A stretch of DNA of 26,354 bases, taken from a virus. Location of the stretch: IMG/VR virus record IMGVR_UViG_3300028297_000015, positions 1 to 26,354 of that record; one strand, written 5' to 3'. A program made the translations under genes and the position numbers. The notes under the pieces are model-generated. The model saw only the letters and a program-made list of their open reading frames with translations. It searched no databases and had not been told where the DNA came from. Below are positions 16,539 through 21,411 of this stretch, piece after piece. Numbering within the stretch: the stretch's first letter is position 1; the number at the start of each line of letters is the position of its first letter.

Positions 16539-17107
16539 CACACTACCCTCCAGGATCTCACACCCCCCACTTAAAGTATCACTTTAACTAAACACCCGCA
16601 TCCCAATGATAGTACGTGTTTTAGGGGTAAAAAAAATATGAGTCCTACGTACCTGGGGGATTATAGTACAATAACACCGGGCGCGCACGCAACCCGAAAC
16701 GGATATTTCGCCCCAACCCCCTCATTTCCAGGCTTTTACGTCCAATTATTTCAAGTTTTACTTCACACCGATCGGGCTATCTATATGATACACACAACGA
16801 TAGACCACCCCATCTCAACAACCACTTCAACTCGGTAAGGGTAACCACACTCGGAGTGAGTCCTTTAGAGAGTGACACCAATCCACCCCACACACCTCCC
16901 ATAGCCAATACCTATCACCTATTCACCAACGATGGATACGCTCTATAAGTCTCATATGGTACACGAATCACCATACAATCCACACTAGGTATTTACGCTC
17001 AAATGTGCTATTGAAGTGAAATAAACTTGAATGCACTTAAAACGTTGAAAACCAGGATTTTAGTGTTTTTGAGCCTTGCACTGTGGTATCGTATATGTCA
17101 ACCATGG

Positions 17108-17140
17108 TTTGCAAATGTGGTGTCCGTACCATTACCTTTG
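17108..17140 (+). promoter_or_regulatory. main rightward early promoter
   Basis: TTTG (17108-17111), 21 nt, TACCTTTG (17133-17140): a full match to the Bacteroidota/Flavobacterium promoter consensus with ideal spacing. Transcription would start near 17146, giving a roughly 340-nt leader before the first cassette gene at 17489. It is the best promoter seen on the plus strand and is suitably placed to drive the small-gene array. Confidence 0.65.
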
Positions 17141-17144
17141 TTGA

Positions 17145-17174
17145 GTTCTTCGGAACGACACACGTTCTTTTTTT
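17145..17174 (+). terminator. attenuator-like structure: two competing hairpins plus T7
   Basis: GAACG-ACACA-CGTTC (17153-17167) followed by seven T (17168-17174) is a short intrinsic terminator. The same GAAC (17153-17156) can alternatively pair with GTTC (17145-17148) across a TTCG tetraloop. The two folds exclude each other and lie just after the predicted start site. Confidence 0.5.
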
Positions 17175-17184
17175 CTTGGTAAAT

Positions 17185-17208
17185 GCAACGCACCCCTTCG
17201 GGGGTTGC
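17185..17208 (+). other. TTCG-loop hairpin in the early leader
   Basis: GCAA, a 4-nt bulge CGCA, CCCC-TTCG-GGGG, TTGC. A stable GC hairpin in the leader downstream of the attenuator, of the same type as the junction hairpins further right but not followed by TTAACC. Confidence 0.45.
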
Positions 17209-17216
17209 TCTTATGG

Positions 17217-17232
17217 GTGGTACGTGTACCAC
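17217..17232. promoter_or_regulatory. 16-nt perfect inverted repeat, operator-like
   Basis: GTGGTAC-GT-GTACCAC: 7-bp arms with a 2-nt centre. As DNA it suits a dimeric regulator, downstream of the early promoter; as RNA the 2-nt loop would be too tight, so a DNA operator is more likely. Confidence 0.4.
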
Positions 17233-17435
17233 ATGTTATGCTATGAAAGTTGAGGTTGAAGAAGTAGTAAACCCTAGTAATATGTCAACGCCATGAGAAG
17301 TTTGCGCCACGCCCCAAGGTTAACTGATGACCGCATTTGCGGACTCTTTAGTGAGTGGCTTGAAGGGGAAGTTAACGTGGTCGTTTGAGGGTATTCTAGT
17401 AGAGCCTACATTAAACAAATTAGCCGAAACCAACC

Positions 17436-17471
17436 AACGCTCACCTAATCCGTGGGCGTTTGGTTTTAACC
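17436..17471 (+). promoter_or_regulatory. cassette junction 1: hairpin + TTAACC
   Basis: AACGCTCAC (17436-17444) pairs over 9 bp (one G-U) with GTGGGCGTT (17452-17460), then GGTT and TTAACC at 17466; ATG at 17489. This junction lies inside an open frame that continues from 17327. Confidence 0.6.
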
Positions 17472-17488
17472 ATAAATTATATTGCTTT

Positions 17489-17743
17489 ATGAAAGTAGCA
17501 AACTTCCTTAATGAATTAGAAGTATTAGGTTTCCCAATGGGAACATATCCAATGGACTTTAACAAGGATGGAAACATCATGTTGGAGTTACAAATTGGGC
17601 ATAACCATGTAGCGGTAGTTGTATTGGATGAAGATGAGGATGAGTTTACGTTATCATTGAATGATAGCATTGCGCTTACCACATCGGTAATGTCAAATGT
17701 CGTTACCCACTTGGATAACTATGTAGCCGACTTCGGATACTAA
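17489..17743 (+). CDS. unknown protein, first gene of the small-gene array (84 aa)
   Basis: Starts MKVANFLNELEVLGFPMGTY and ends THLDNYVADFGY; acidic stretch LDEDEDEF near the middle. The frame is open 54 codons further upstream to an ATG at 17327, but the ATG at 17489 is placed after a complete hairpin + TTAACC + AT-rich leader unit, exactly as in the following genes, so I take it as the main start. Family not recognised. Rightward early expression from the promoter at 17108 or from the junction unit itself is inferred. Confidence 0.65.
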   Translation: MKVANFLNELEVLGFPMGTYPMDFNKDGNIMLELQIGHNHVAVVVLDEDEDEFTLSLNDSIALTTSVMSNVVTHLDNYVADFGY

Positions 17744-17748
17744 ACCAA

Positions 17749-17773
17749 CCACCTTCGGGTGGGGGTATTAACC
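17749..17773 (+). promoter_or_regulatory. cassette junction 2: hairpin + TTAACC
   Basis: CCACC-TTCG-GGTGG (17749-17762), spacer, TTAACC at 17768; ATG at 17788. The 24 nt from CTAAACC through GGTGGG are identical in junction 3. Confidence 0.7.
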
Positions 17774-17787
17774 AATACATATTTATT

Positions 17788-17982
17788 ATGTCAAACTTTA
17801 ATAAATACTCAATCACTCTTAACGGAGTTCACTTCTTTATCCAATACTTAGGTAGGGAAGTAGAAGGTCAATGTAAATGGCACATCACATCAAAAGACAT
17901 TGTCAACCTTGAAGAATACATAGACACTCTTTGGTACACAAAACAAGAGGCGATTGAAGCCCTTCAAGATTACATCTCCTAA
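17788..17982 (+). CDS. unknown small protein (64 aa)
   Basis: MSNFNKYSITLNGVHFFIQY begins a short beta hairpin; the C-terminal half is helical (TKQEAIEALQDYI). Preceded and followed by hairpin + TTAACC units. No recognised family; the composition (one small compact alpha/beta domain) fits phage accessory proteins that act on host targets, but this is a guess. Confidence 0.7.
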   Translation: MSNFNKYSITLNGVHFFIQYLGREVEGQCKWHITSKDIVNLEEYIDTLWYTKQEAIEALQDYIS

Positions 17983-17987
17983 ACCAA

Positions 17988-18010
17988 CCACCTTCGGGTG
18001 GGTCTTAACC
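17988..18010 (+). promoter_or_regulatory. cassette junction 3: hairpin + TTAACC
   Basis: CCACC-TTCG-GGTGG (17988-18001), TC, TTAACC at 18005; ATG at 18026. Near-exact copy of junction 2. Confidence 0.7.
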
Positions 18011-18025
18011 AAAATTATATGCTTT

Positions 18026-18349
18026 ATGTATTTACCTATTAGAGTACAAAGGGTGCTTATGAATGAAATTGTAAGTGCGATTGAAAATGATAGAAGTATA
18101 ACCTCAAGCGGTGCGTTTGATTACAATGCTTCTACCAACAATGAATTCTTTAAGGTTGATGAGAATACGTACTTCGTAGTGTATTGTCCTAATGCAACGG
18201 ATGATGAAGGTGATGAACACTTCAACATGATTGCCTTGGATATTATGGAGTATGATGAACCCATCTATGTGAATCGCCAAATCAAAGATGTACACGAGTT
18301 GTTGTACCAATTAGATTTGAAACTTGGTTCAATAGATATTGAAGTCTAA
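18026..18349 (+). CDS. unknown acidic protein (107 aa)
   Basis: I use the ATG at 18026 (MYLPIRVQRVLMNEIVSAIE), 21 nt after the start of TTAACC, as for the neighbouring genes; the frame is open back to 17954 in the preceding gene, and an inner ATG at 18059 is possible. The protein is acidic (ATDDEGDEHF; IMEYDEPIYV) with alternating beta strands (NTYFVVYCP) and a C-terminal helix (DVHELLYQLDLKLG). Family not recognised. Confidence 0.68.
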   Translation: MYLPIRVQRVLMNEIVSAIENDRSITSSGAFDYNASTNNEFFKVDENTYFVVYCPNATDDEGDEHFNMIALDIMEYDEPIYVNRQIKDVHELLYQLDLKLGSIDIEV

Positions 18350-18359
18350 TTCTTCTGGA

Positions 18360-18395
18360 CACCGCACCGATCTTCGGATAGCGGTGGTTTTAACC
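18360..18395 (+). promoter_or_regulatory. cassette junction 4: hairpin + TTAACC
   Basis: CACCGC (18360-18365) pairs with GCGGTG (18381-18386), with a possible inner CCGA/TCGG; TTAACC at 18390; ATG at 18411. Confidence 0.65.
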
Positions 18396-18410
18396 AAAAA
18401 TTATATGCTT

Positions 18411-18740
18411 ATGAAATTAGCTAAACTATCAATAGGTGGTGTTGAATTCGGAACTCATATGGTATCGGAAGATACTTGGAACGGATGGTCAATTCCTTAC
18501 ATCAATGAGAAGGATATGCAAGAGTTTGTACGTAGAGTGTATGAAGTCTTCAATGAGGTTTCCGATTCTTATGATATCATAGAGAAGGAAGACGGTGTAT
18601 ATGTATGGAATGCATACTACACAAAGGATAGTAAAAACATCCTTGAACGTACCCAAAAGATTGCATCCTTTGAGGAGGGTGGAGAAACGTACTACGATAT
18701 ATTTTGTGGTCACGTTTGGGAACATGAAGAGGTCGCATAG
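18411..18740 (+). CDS. unknown acidic protein (109 aa)
   Basis: Starts MKLAKLSIGGVEFGTHMVSE at the ATG 21 nt after the start of TTAACC; the frame is open upstream to 18339 but that would cross the junction hairpin. Acidic and aromatic (DTWNGWSIPYI, FCGHVWEHEEVA), with a helix KDMQEFVRRVYEVFNEV and beta strands after it. Its last codons and stop form part of the next junction hairpin. Family not recognised. Confidence 0.68.
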   Translation: MKLAKLSIGGVEFGTHMVSEDTWNGWSIPYINEKDMQEFVRRVYEVFNEVSDSYDIIEKEDGVYVWNAYYTKDSKNILERTQKIASFEEGGETYYDIFCGHVWEHEEVA

Positions 18741-18757
18741 CGACTTCGGTCTTAACC
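18729..18757 (+). promoter_or_regulatory. cassette junction 5: hairpin + TTAACC
   Basis: GAGGTCG (18729-18735) pairs with CGACTTC (18741-18747, one G-U); the stop codon TAG of the previous gene is in the 5-nt loop. TTAACC at 18752; ATG at 18773. Confidence 0.68.
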
Positions 18758-18772
18758 AAAATTAAATGTCTT

Positions 18773-18916
18773 ATGGAGATTTCGGAACAATTAAAAAAAG
18801 ATTCTAAGGAAGCAATCAACTATTTTAAAGATTACCCTATTGATGGGGATAGATATGAAGTATATTTTAATGATATCTTGATTCAATTAGCGAGTAAGAT
18901 TTTAAACGAAGAGTAA
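18773..18916 (+). CDS. unknown very small protein (47 aa)
   Basis: Reads MEISEQLKKDSKEAINYFKD then YPIDGDRYEVYFNDILIQLA and ends KILNEE. Two amphipathic helices separated by a short strand are likely. Supported as a gene because it starts 21 nt after the start of TTAACC and ends shortly before the next hairpin, like its neighbours. Confidence 0.6.
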   Translation: MEISEQLKKDSKEAINYFKDYPIDGDRYEVYFNDILIQLASKILNEE

Positions 18917-18921
18917 AACAA

Positions 18922-18945
18922 CCCGCTCCTGGCGGGGTCTTAACC
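18922..18945 (+). promoter_or_regulatory. cassette junction 6: hairpin + TTAACC
   Basis: CCCGC-TCCTG-GCGGG (18922-18936), GTC, TTAACC at 18940; ATG at 18960. Confidence 0.68.
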
Positions 18946-18959
18946 AATACATATTATAT

Positions 18960-19202
18960 ATGGATGCAACACTTTCCTTTTGGAATAGGTCTATGTCTCA
19001 ACAATTCACAATCAACAAAACCTTCAATGATGTTCAACATTATGAGAACTATGTTGCGAAGATGAAGTCACTCGGATACACCGAGGATGAGACTTGGACT
19101 AAAGATGAGGTACTCATCGCTCATTTACGTGAGGGCTTTAATAAAGCCATCGCTAACTCTAACATCAAGGTAGTAGTCCTTGAAAACCGCTTGTTTCAAT
19201 AG
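18960..19202 (+). CDS. unknown small protein (80 aa)
   Basis: MDATLSFWNRSMSQQFTINK opens the protein; an inner ATG at 18993 (MSQQ) is possible. Helical core (VQHYENYVAKMKSLGYTEDE, HLREGFNKAI) and a C-terminal strand (IKVVVLENRL). The stop TAG is the edge of the next hairpin. Family not recognised. Confidence 0.68.
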   Translation: MDATLSFWNRSMSQQFTINKTFNDVQHYENYVAKMKSLGYTEDETWTKDEVLIAHLREGFNKAIANSNIKVVVLENRLFQ

Positions 19203-19215
19203 CGGTGTCTTAACC
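19186..19215 (+). promoter_or_regulatory. cassette junction 7: hairpin + TTAACC
   Basis: ACCGCT (19186-19191) pairs with AGCGGT (19201-19206); the stop codon of the previous gene overlaps the 3' arm. TTAACC at 19210; ATG at 19229. Confidence 0.68.
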
Positions 19216-19228
19216 AAAATAAAAGCTT

Positions 19229-19504
19229 ATGAAATTGAATAGTGTTAAAGAGCCTTGGAACGAATTCGGAAAGAAGGGTATAAGAGGTATGGTGAATTTA
19301 GTTGGTCTTGGGTTTCATCCCGACAATGACTTTCACGATTACATTGATAGTAGCGGTACTAAATCATTTAGTGATGAAGATTGCGACATGTGTAATGAGT
19401 TGTTAGATTGGTATCACGAAGCGTTTGCTAATCGTAAGGAATGTATATATGGATATACTATTGATATCATGAAGGAAGGCTTCCCAAATGTTTTTGCCGA
19501 GTAA
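19229..19504 (+). CDS. unknown acidic protein (91 aa)
   Basis: Starts MKLNSVKEPWNEFGKKGIRG; residues ~31-60 are acidic with FHPDNDFHDYI and SDEDCDMCNELLDWYHEAF. It has one CxxC pair (CDMC) and another Cys (KECIYGY), too few to claim a zinc site. The C-terminal region is helical (IDIMKEGFPNVFAE). Same leader type as its neighbours. Family not recognised. Confidence 0.68.
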   Translation: MKLNSVKEPWNEFGKKGIRGMVNLVGLGFHPDNDFHDYIDSSGTKSFSDEDCDMCNELLDWYHEAFANRKECIYGYTIDIMKEGFPNVFAE

Positions 19505-19512
19505 CCAATGCC

Positions 19513-19538
19513 CCCTCATATAGAGGGTGGTCTTAACC
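19513..19538 (+). promoter_or_regulatory. cassette junction 8: hairpin + TTAACC
   Basis: CCCTC-ATATA-GAGGG (19513-19527), TTAACC at 19533; ATG at 19552. Confidence 0.66.
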
Positions 19539-19551
19539 AAAATATTTTATT

Positions 19552-19818
19552 ATGTCTTACAATGGATACACCTCTTACGAGGCTTGGAATGTTGCTCTAT
19601 GGATTGATAATACATACGAACTTCAAAAGACCTTCAATCGCCTGGTTGAGCTTGCAAATGATGAGCGTATCATGGGCGCGAAGCAAGACCTTATCACAAT
19701 CATGAGAGCCGAATGCTTTAGTGAGTTTGGTGGAGATTGCAACCCCGATGGGGTATTAGTAACGAGAGAACGACTTGATGAATACGCAAGTATGTTTTTT
19801 GAATACCAAGGTGCATAG
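19552..19818 (+). CDS. DUF7249-like phage protein (88 aa)
   Basis: The start SYNGYTSYEAWNVALWIDN closely resembles the NGWTNYETWNVALWIxN opening shared by a widespread family of small phage proteins (the DUF7249 type), and the end DGVLVTRERLDEYASMFFE fits the same plan with a short insert. The molecular role of that family is not known to me. It is the one array member I can tie to proteins of other phages, which supports the array genes being genuine early accessory genes. Its stop codon is within the next hairpin. Confidence 0.7.
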   Translation: MSYNGYTSYEAWNVALWIDNTYELQKTFNRLVELANDERIMGAKQDLITIMRAECFSEFGGDCNPDGVLVTRERLDEYASMFFEYQGA

Positions 19819-19834
19819 CACCTCGGTCTTAACC
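19809..19834 (+). promoter_or_regulatory. cassette junction 9: hairpin + TTAACC
   Basis: AGGTGC-ATA-GCACCT (19809-19823), with the stop TAG of the previous gene spanning loop and arm; TTAACC at 19829; ATG at 19848. Confidence 0.7.
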
Positions 19835-19847
19835 AATACATATTACT

Positions 19848-19994
19848 ATGTTAGACTTACATTCGGTATATACACGAGATGAATTGTGTATAGCATTCGT
19901 GAGATTTGTAAACGCTCACAACCTGAGCCAAGAAGAGCTAAAGGATACGGATTACCTCCGTGACATTTATGCTAACTTCATTGAAGACCTATAG
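19848..19994 (+). CDS. unknown very small protein (48 aa)
   Basis: MLDLHSVYTRDELCIAFVRF then VNAHNLSQEELKDTDYLRDI and a C-terminal YANFIEDL. Acidic and helical. The ATG is 19 nt after the start of TTAACC, and the stop TAG is inside the 5' arm of the next hairpin, which is why I accept it despite its length. Confidence 0.6.
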   Translation: MLDLHSVYTRDELCIAFVRFVNAHNLSQEELKDTDYLRDIYANFIEDL

Positions 19995-20019
19995 ATGCGT
20001 TGCATCTATGGTATTAACC
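19989..20019 (+). promoter_or_regulatory. cassette junction 10: hairpin + TTAACC
   Basis: ATAGATGC-GTT-GCATCTAT (19991-20009), extendable by two pairs to 19989-20011; the previous stop codon lies in the 5' arm. TTAACC at 20014; ATG at 20034. Confidence 0.7.
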
Positions 20020-20033
20020 AAAATATATGTCTT

Positions 20034-20237
20034 ATGACAACTAATCAAGATTACTTATTTATGAACGAAAACATAGGTAAGAAGTGCGTTATTACTAATA
20101 ACATAGGAACAATTAGCGACCATATTGGCTACAAAGGGCAAACCTTAACTATAGAGTCCGTTTCCGATGATGGCTTCTATATATTAAATGGAGTCTATTG
20201 TTGTGACCATAACGAAGTAAATATTATTAACCTTTAA
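20034..20237 (+). CDS. unknown small beta-barrel-like protein (67 aa)
   Basis: I place the start at the ATG 20 nt after the start of TTAACC (MTTNQDYLFMNENIGKKCVI); an ATG ten codons later (MNENIGKK) is also possible. The rest reads as five short beta strands (KKCVITNNIG, YKGQTLTIESV, GFYILNGVYC, NEVNIINL), like an SH3/KOW-type small barrel. Family not assigned. Unlike the others, it is not followed by a hairpin: its end runs into a TTAACC box that serves the next gene. Confidence 0.65.
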   Translation: MTTNQDYLFMNENIGKKCVITNNIGTISDHIGYKGQTLTIESVSDDGFYILNGVYCCDHNEVNIINL

Positions 20238-20239
20238 AA
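20227..20239 (+). promoter_or_regulatory. TTAACC box without hairpin
   Basis: TTAACCTTTAAAA overlapping the 3' end of the preceding gene, with the ATG 21 nt from its first base. The same TAACCTTTAAAA occurs before the SSB gene and at 25541. Confidence 0.5.
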
Positions 20240-20247
20240 ACTTGTAT

Positions 20248-20523
20248 ATGCCTAAGAAGTATAGAAACAAGAATGGCGAGATGTTGTACATCTTCGCTTG
20301 GAAAGGTGGTGGTGGTAACATGGTTTACGCCCCATCTAAAGCGGTAGCTCGTAAAAGAGCGATTGCTTTTGGTAAGGGACTATCCGACTCTAATGGTCGC
20401 CCTTACGACTACGAGGTATCTCGTGGTGTTGTTTTAGTGCCGAGCATGGACACCCTCCATGCCGTTACAACTTTCCAGGAGTACCTGGAATTTGACCGTG
20501 GACTCGCTATGATGGCGTGGTAA
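20248..20523 (+). CDS. unknown basic protein (91 aa)
   Basis: Starts MPKKYRNKNGEMLYIFAWKG; the frame is open two codons further to a TTG, which I reject in favour of the ATG. N-terminal half strongly basic (KAVARKRAIAFGKGL) and could contact nucleic acid; C-terminal half is less charged (LHAVTTFQEYLEFDRGL). The only clearly basic member of the array. Family not recognised. Confidence 0.65.
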   Translation: MPKKYRNKNGEMLYIFAWKGGGGNMVYAPSKAVARKRAIAFGKGLSDSNGRPYDYEVSRGVVLVPSMDTLHAVTTFQEYLEFDRGLAMMAW

Positions 20524-20539
20524 ATCACAATCATCTATG

Positions 20540-20569
20540 AATGGGCACTCCGCCTATTCGGTTTTAACC
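20540..20569 (+). promoter_or_regulatory. cassette junction 11: hairpin + TTAACC
   Basis: AATGGGC-ACTCC-GCCTATT (20540-20558, one G-U), CGGTT, TTAACC at 20564; ATG at 20583. Confidence 0.66.
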
Positions 20570-20582
20570 AATACATTTTATT

Positions 20583-20753
20583 ATGTTAGTATTATGGGTG
20601 CGTAGGATTGGTCAAACTAACTTATTCAATACCTACGGAGTGAAGATCGGTAAGTATAAGTACATGACCGATGAGAAGGTTGATGACATTTCAAGAGGAA
20701 TTATTTTTGACATGAAATTGAATCAGCACTTCGGATGGAAATTATTATTCTAA
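20583..20753 (+). CDS. unknown small protein (56 aa)
   Basis: MLVLWVRRIGQTNLFNTYGV, then KIGKYKYMTDEKVDDISRGI and a C-terminal HFGWKLLF. Basic, aromatic-rich, mixed alpha/beta. Last protein of the array before the tRNA-like gene; ATG 19 nt after the start of TTAACC. Family not recognised. Confidence 0.6.
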   Translation: MLVLWVRRIGQTNLFNTYGVKIGKYKYMTDEKVDDISRGIIFDMKLNQHFGWKLLF

Positions 20754-20758
20754 AGTAT

Positions 20759-20785
20759 GAGGGGCATCGCTCCTCGGTATTAACC
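20759..20785 (+). promoter_or_regulatory. cassette junction 12: hairpin + TTAACC before a tRNA-like gene
   Basis: GAGGGGC-ATC-GCTCCTC (20759-20775, one G-U), GGTA, TTAACC at 20780, AAAA, then the tRNA-like gene from 20790. The box is identical to those before proteins. Confidence 0.7.
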
Positions 20786-20789
20786 AAAA

Positions 20790-20889
20790 GGACAAGTGCT
20801 ACCTTGGTGGTCGGAGTGCTTAGTATTTAGCAATACGTTAGTTAACATCTCATGGATGTAAAACAGAGGTTCAAATCCTCGCTTGTCCA
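20790..20889 (+). tRNA. tRNA-like gene, CAU anticodon likely, expanded 5' half
   Basis: GGACAAG (20790-20796) pairs perfectly over 7 bp with CTTGTCC (20882-20888), followed by discriminator A. The T arm is AGAGG-TTCAAAT-CCTCG with a canonical loop (one end mismatch). An anticodon arm ACAT-CTCATGG-ATGT (20845-20859) has U33 and anticodon CAT (Met, or Ile if the C is modified), and the 4-nt variable region is normal. However, 54 nt instead of about 26 lie before the anticodon stem. The extra ~28 nt can form its own hairpin (GTATT-TAGC-AATAC). Alternatively it is a class II tRNA with ACATC/GATGT as the variable arm, but then no good 7-nt anticodon loop is found. CCA is not encoded. Confidence 0.6.
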
Positions 20890-20909
20890 CAACTTTAAAT
20901 CAATTTACT

Positions 20910-21065
20910 ATGTCAAATGTGAAACAGTCTTTGAAGACTATAAACTCAAAGCTTGACTCCGTATTGGAGTATTGCGTGGTCATGGACAAGACTCTTCTGG
21001 TCCATAAGTTAAAAGAGGTAGAGAATGAAATCGCTTTACTTGAAGTTCAATTACAAAATAATTAA
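20910..21065 (+). CDS. small coiled-coil protein (51 aa)
   Basis: Start at the ATG 20910 (MSNVKQSLKTINSKLDSVLE); the frame is open into the tRNA-like gene, which cannot be coding. Almost entirely heptad-patterned (LKEVENEIALLEVQLQNN), so a short coiled-coil dimer is expected. The leader AATCAATTTACTATG recurs before the gene at 21739. It lies 2 nt before the HTH gene, probably co-translated and perhaps its partner. Confidence 0.65.
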   Translation: MSNVKQSLKTINSKLDSVLEYCVVMDKTLLVHKLKEVENEIALLEVQLQNN

Positions 21066-21067
21066 TA

Positions 21068-21385
21068 ATGGTAACAGTTATGGATTACTTGGAGGCTAGA
21101 GTAGAAGCTCTCCAATCGCAACTAGAGTTGCAACGACAAATCAATGAAGTAGAGGGTAAAGTGCCGATTGATCCTGTTAGGGCAATCTACCTTATCCAAC
21201 ACCTTAACACCAAGTACGGAATACCGATGACTCATCTAGCTGATAGGTTGGGAGTTACACGTGAGTGGTTAAGGCAGAACTTGAAGGAAACCAGGATCAC
21301 AAAGCCAATGCAAAATAGTGTGCAATCAATGGTAGAGGATATGATATCCGACCTCCAACTAGTTCTGGTTGAGGAACTTATCTAA
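21068..21385 (+). CDS. HTH DNA-binding protein with N-terminal coiled coil (105 aa)
   Basis: Residues 1-30 form a coiled coil (YLEARVEALQSQLELQRQIN). Residues ~43-75 contain a helix-turn-helix: YGIPMTHLADRLGVTREWLR, where MTHLADRLGV is the first helix plus turn and TREWLRQNLKETR the recognition helix. The end is an acidic helix (MVEDMISDLQLVLVEELI). The arrangement fits a small dimeric transcription regulator, possibly of the early-to-middle switch. Targets are unknown; the operator-like sites at 17217 and 25467 are possibilities only. Confidence 0.65.
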   Translation: MVTVMDYLEARVEALQSQLELQRQINEVEGKVPIDPVRAIYLIQHLNTKYGIPMTHLADRLGVTREWLRQNLKETRITKPMQNSVQSMVEDMISDLQLVLVEELI

Positions 21386-21411
21386 TTTAATTAAAGTAAA
21401 ACTTTAAGTGT

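Larger units (their letters stand above)
16346..17107. other. C-rich non-coding region between the two transcription arms
   Basis: About 760 nt with no credible gene on either strand. The plus strand is clearly rich in C and A and poor in G over long stretches (runs of CACACCCACAC and CACCCC type), unlike the coding DNA on both sides. It contains foldable parts: AGCAGTA (16481-16487) pairs with TACTGCT (16532-16538), enclosing ATTGAA/TTCAAT; and CACTC-GGA-GTGAG near 16849. It could hold a replication origin, a packaging signal or a structured RNA; nothing seen decides between these. Confidence 0.6.

Noticed and set aside
16638-16838. Open frame of 66 codons in the non-coding region (starts MSPTYLGDYSTITPG)
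   Set aside because: Sequence is proline/threonine-rich without fold-like pattern, base composition follows the C-rich surroundings, and there is no leader or neighbour as for the true genes.
17293-17388. Short frame MRSLRHAPRLTDDRICGLFS (31 aa), ATGA-coupled to a 17-aa frame starting MKVEVEEVVNPSN at 17243
   Set aside because: Coupling and position in the early leader are suggestive, but both are very short and overlap the frame from 17327; leader peptides are possible, not supported enough to list.
17436-20785. Integron-like attC sites, as the junctions combine a variable hairpin with a conserved box next to small cassettes
   Set aside because: The boxes do not form the required RYYYAAC/GTTRRRY pair at opposite ends of the hairpin, and no integrase is in the window. 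Similarity is in layout only.
17749-20785. CRISPR array
   Set aside because: Repeat units are separated by coding sequences of different lengths, and hairpin sequences vary; there is no regular spacer length and no cas gene.
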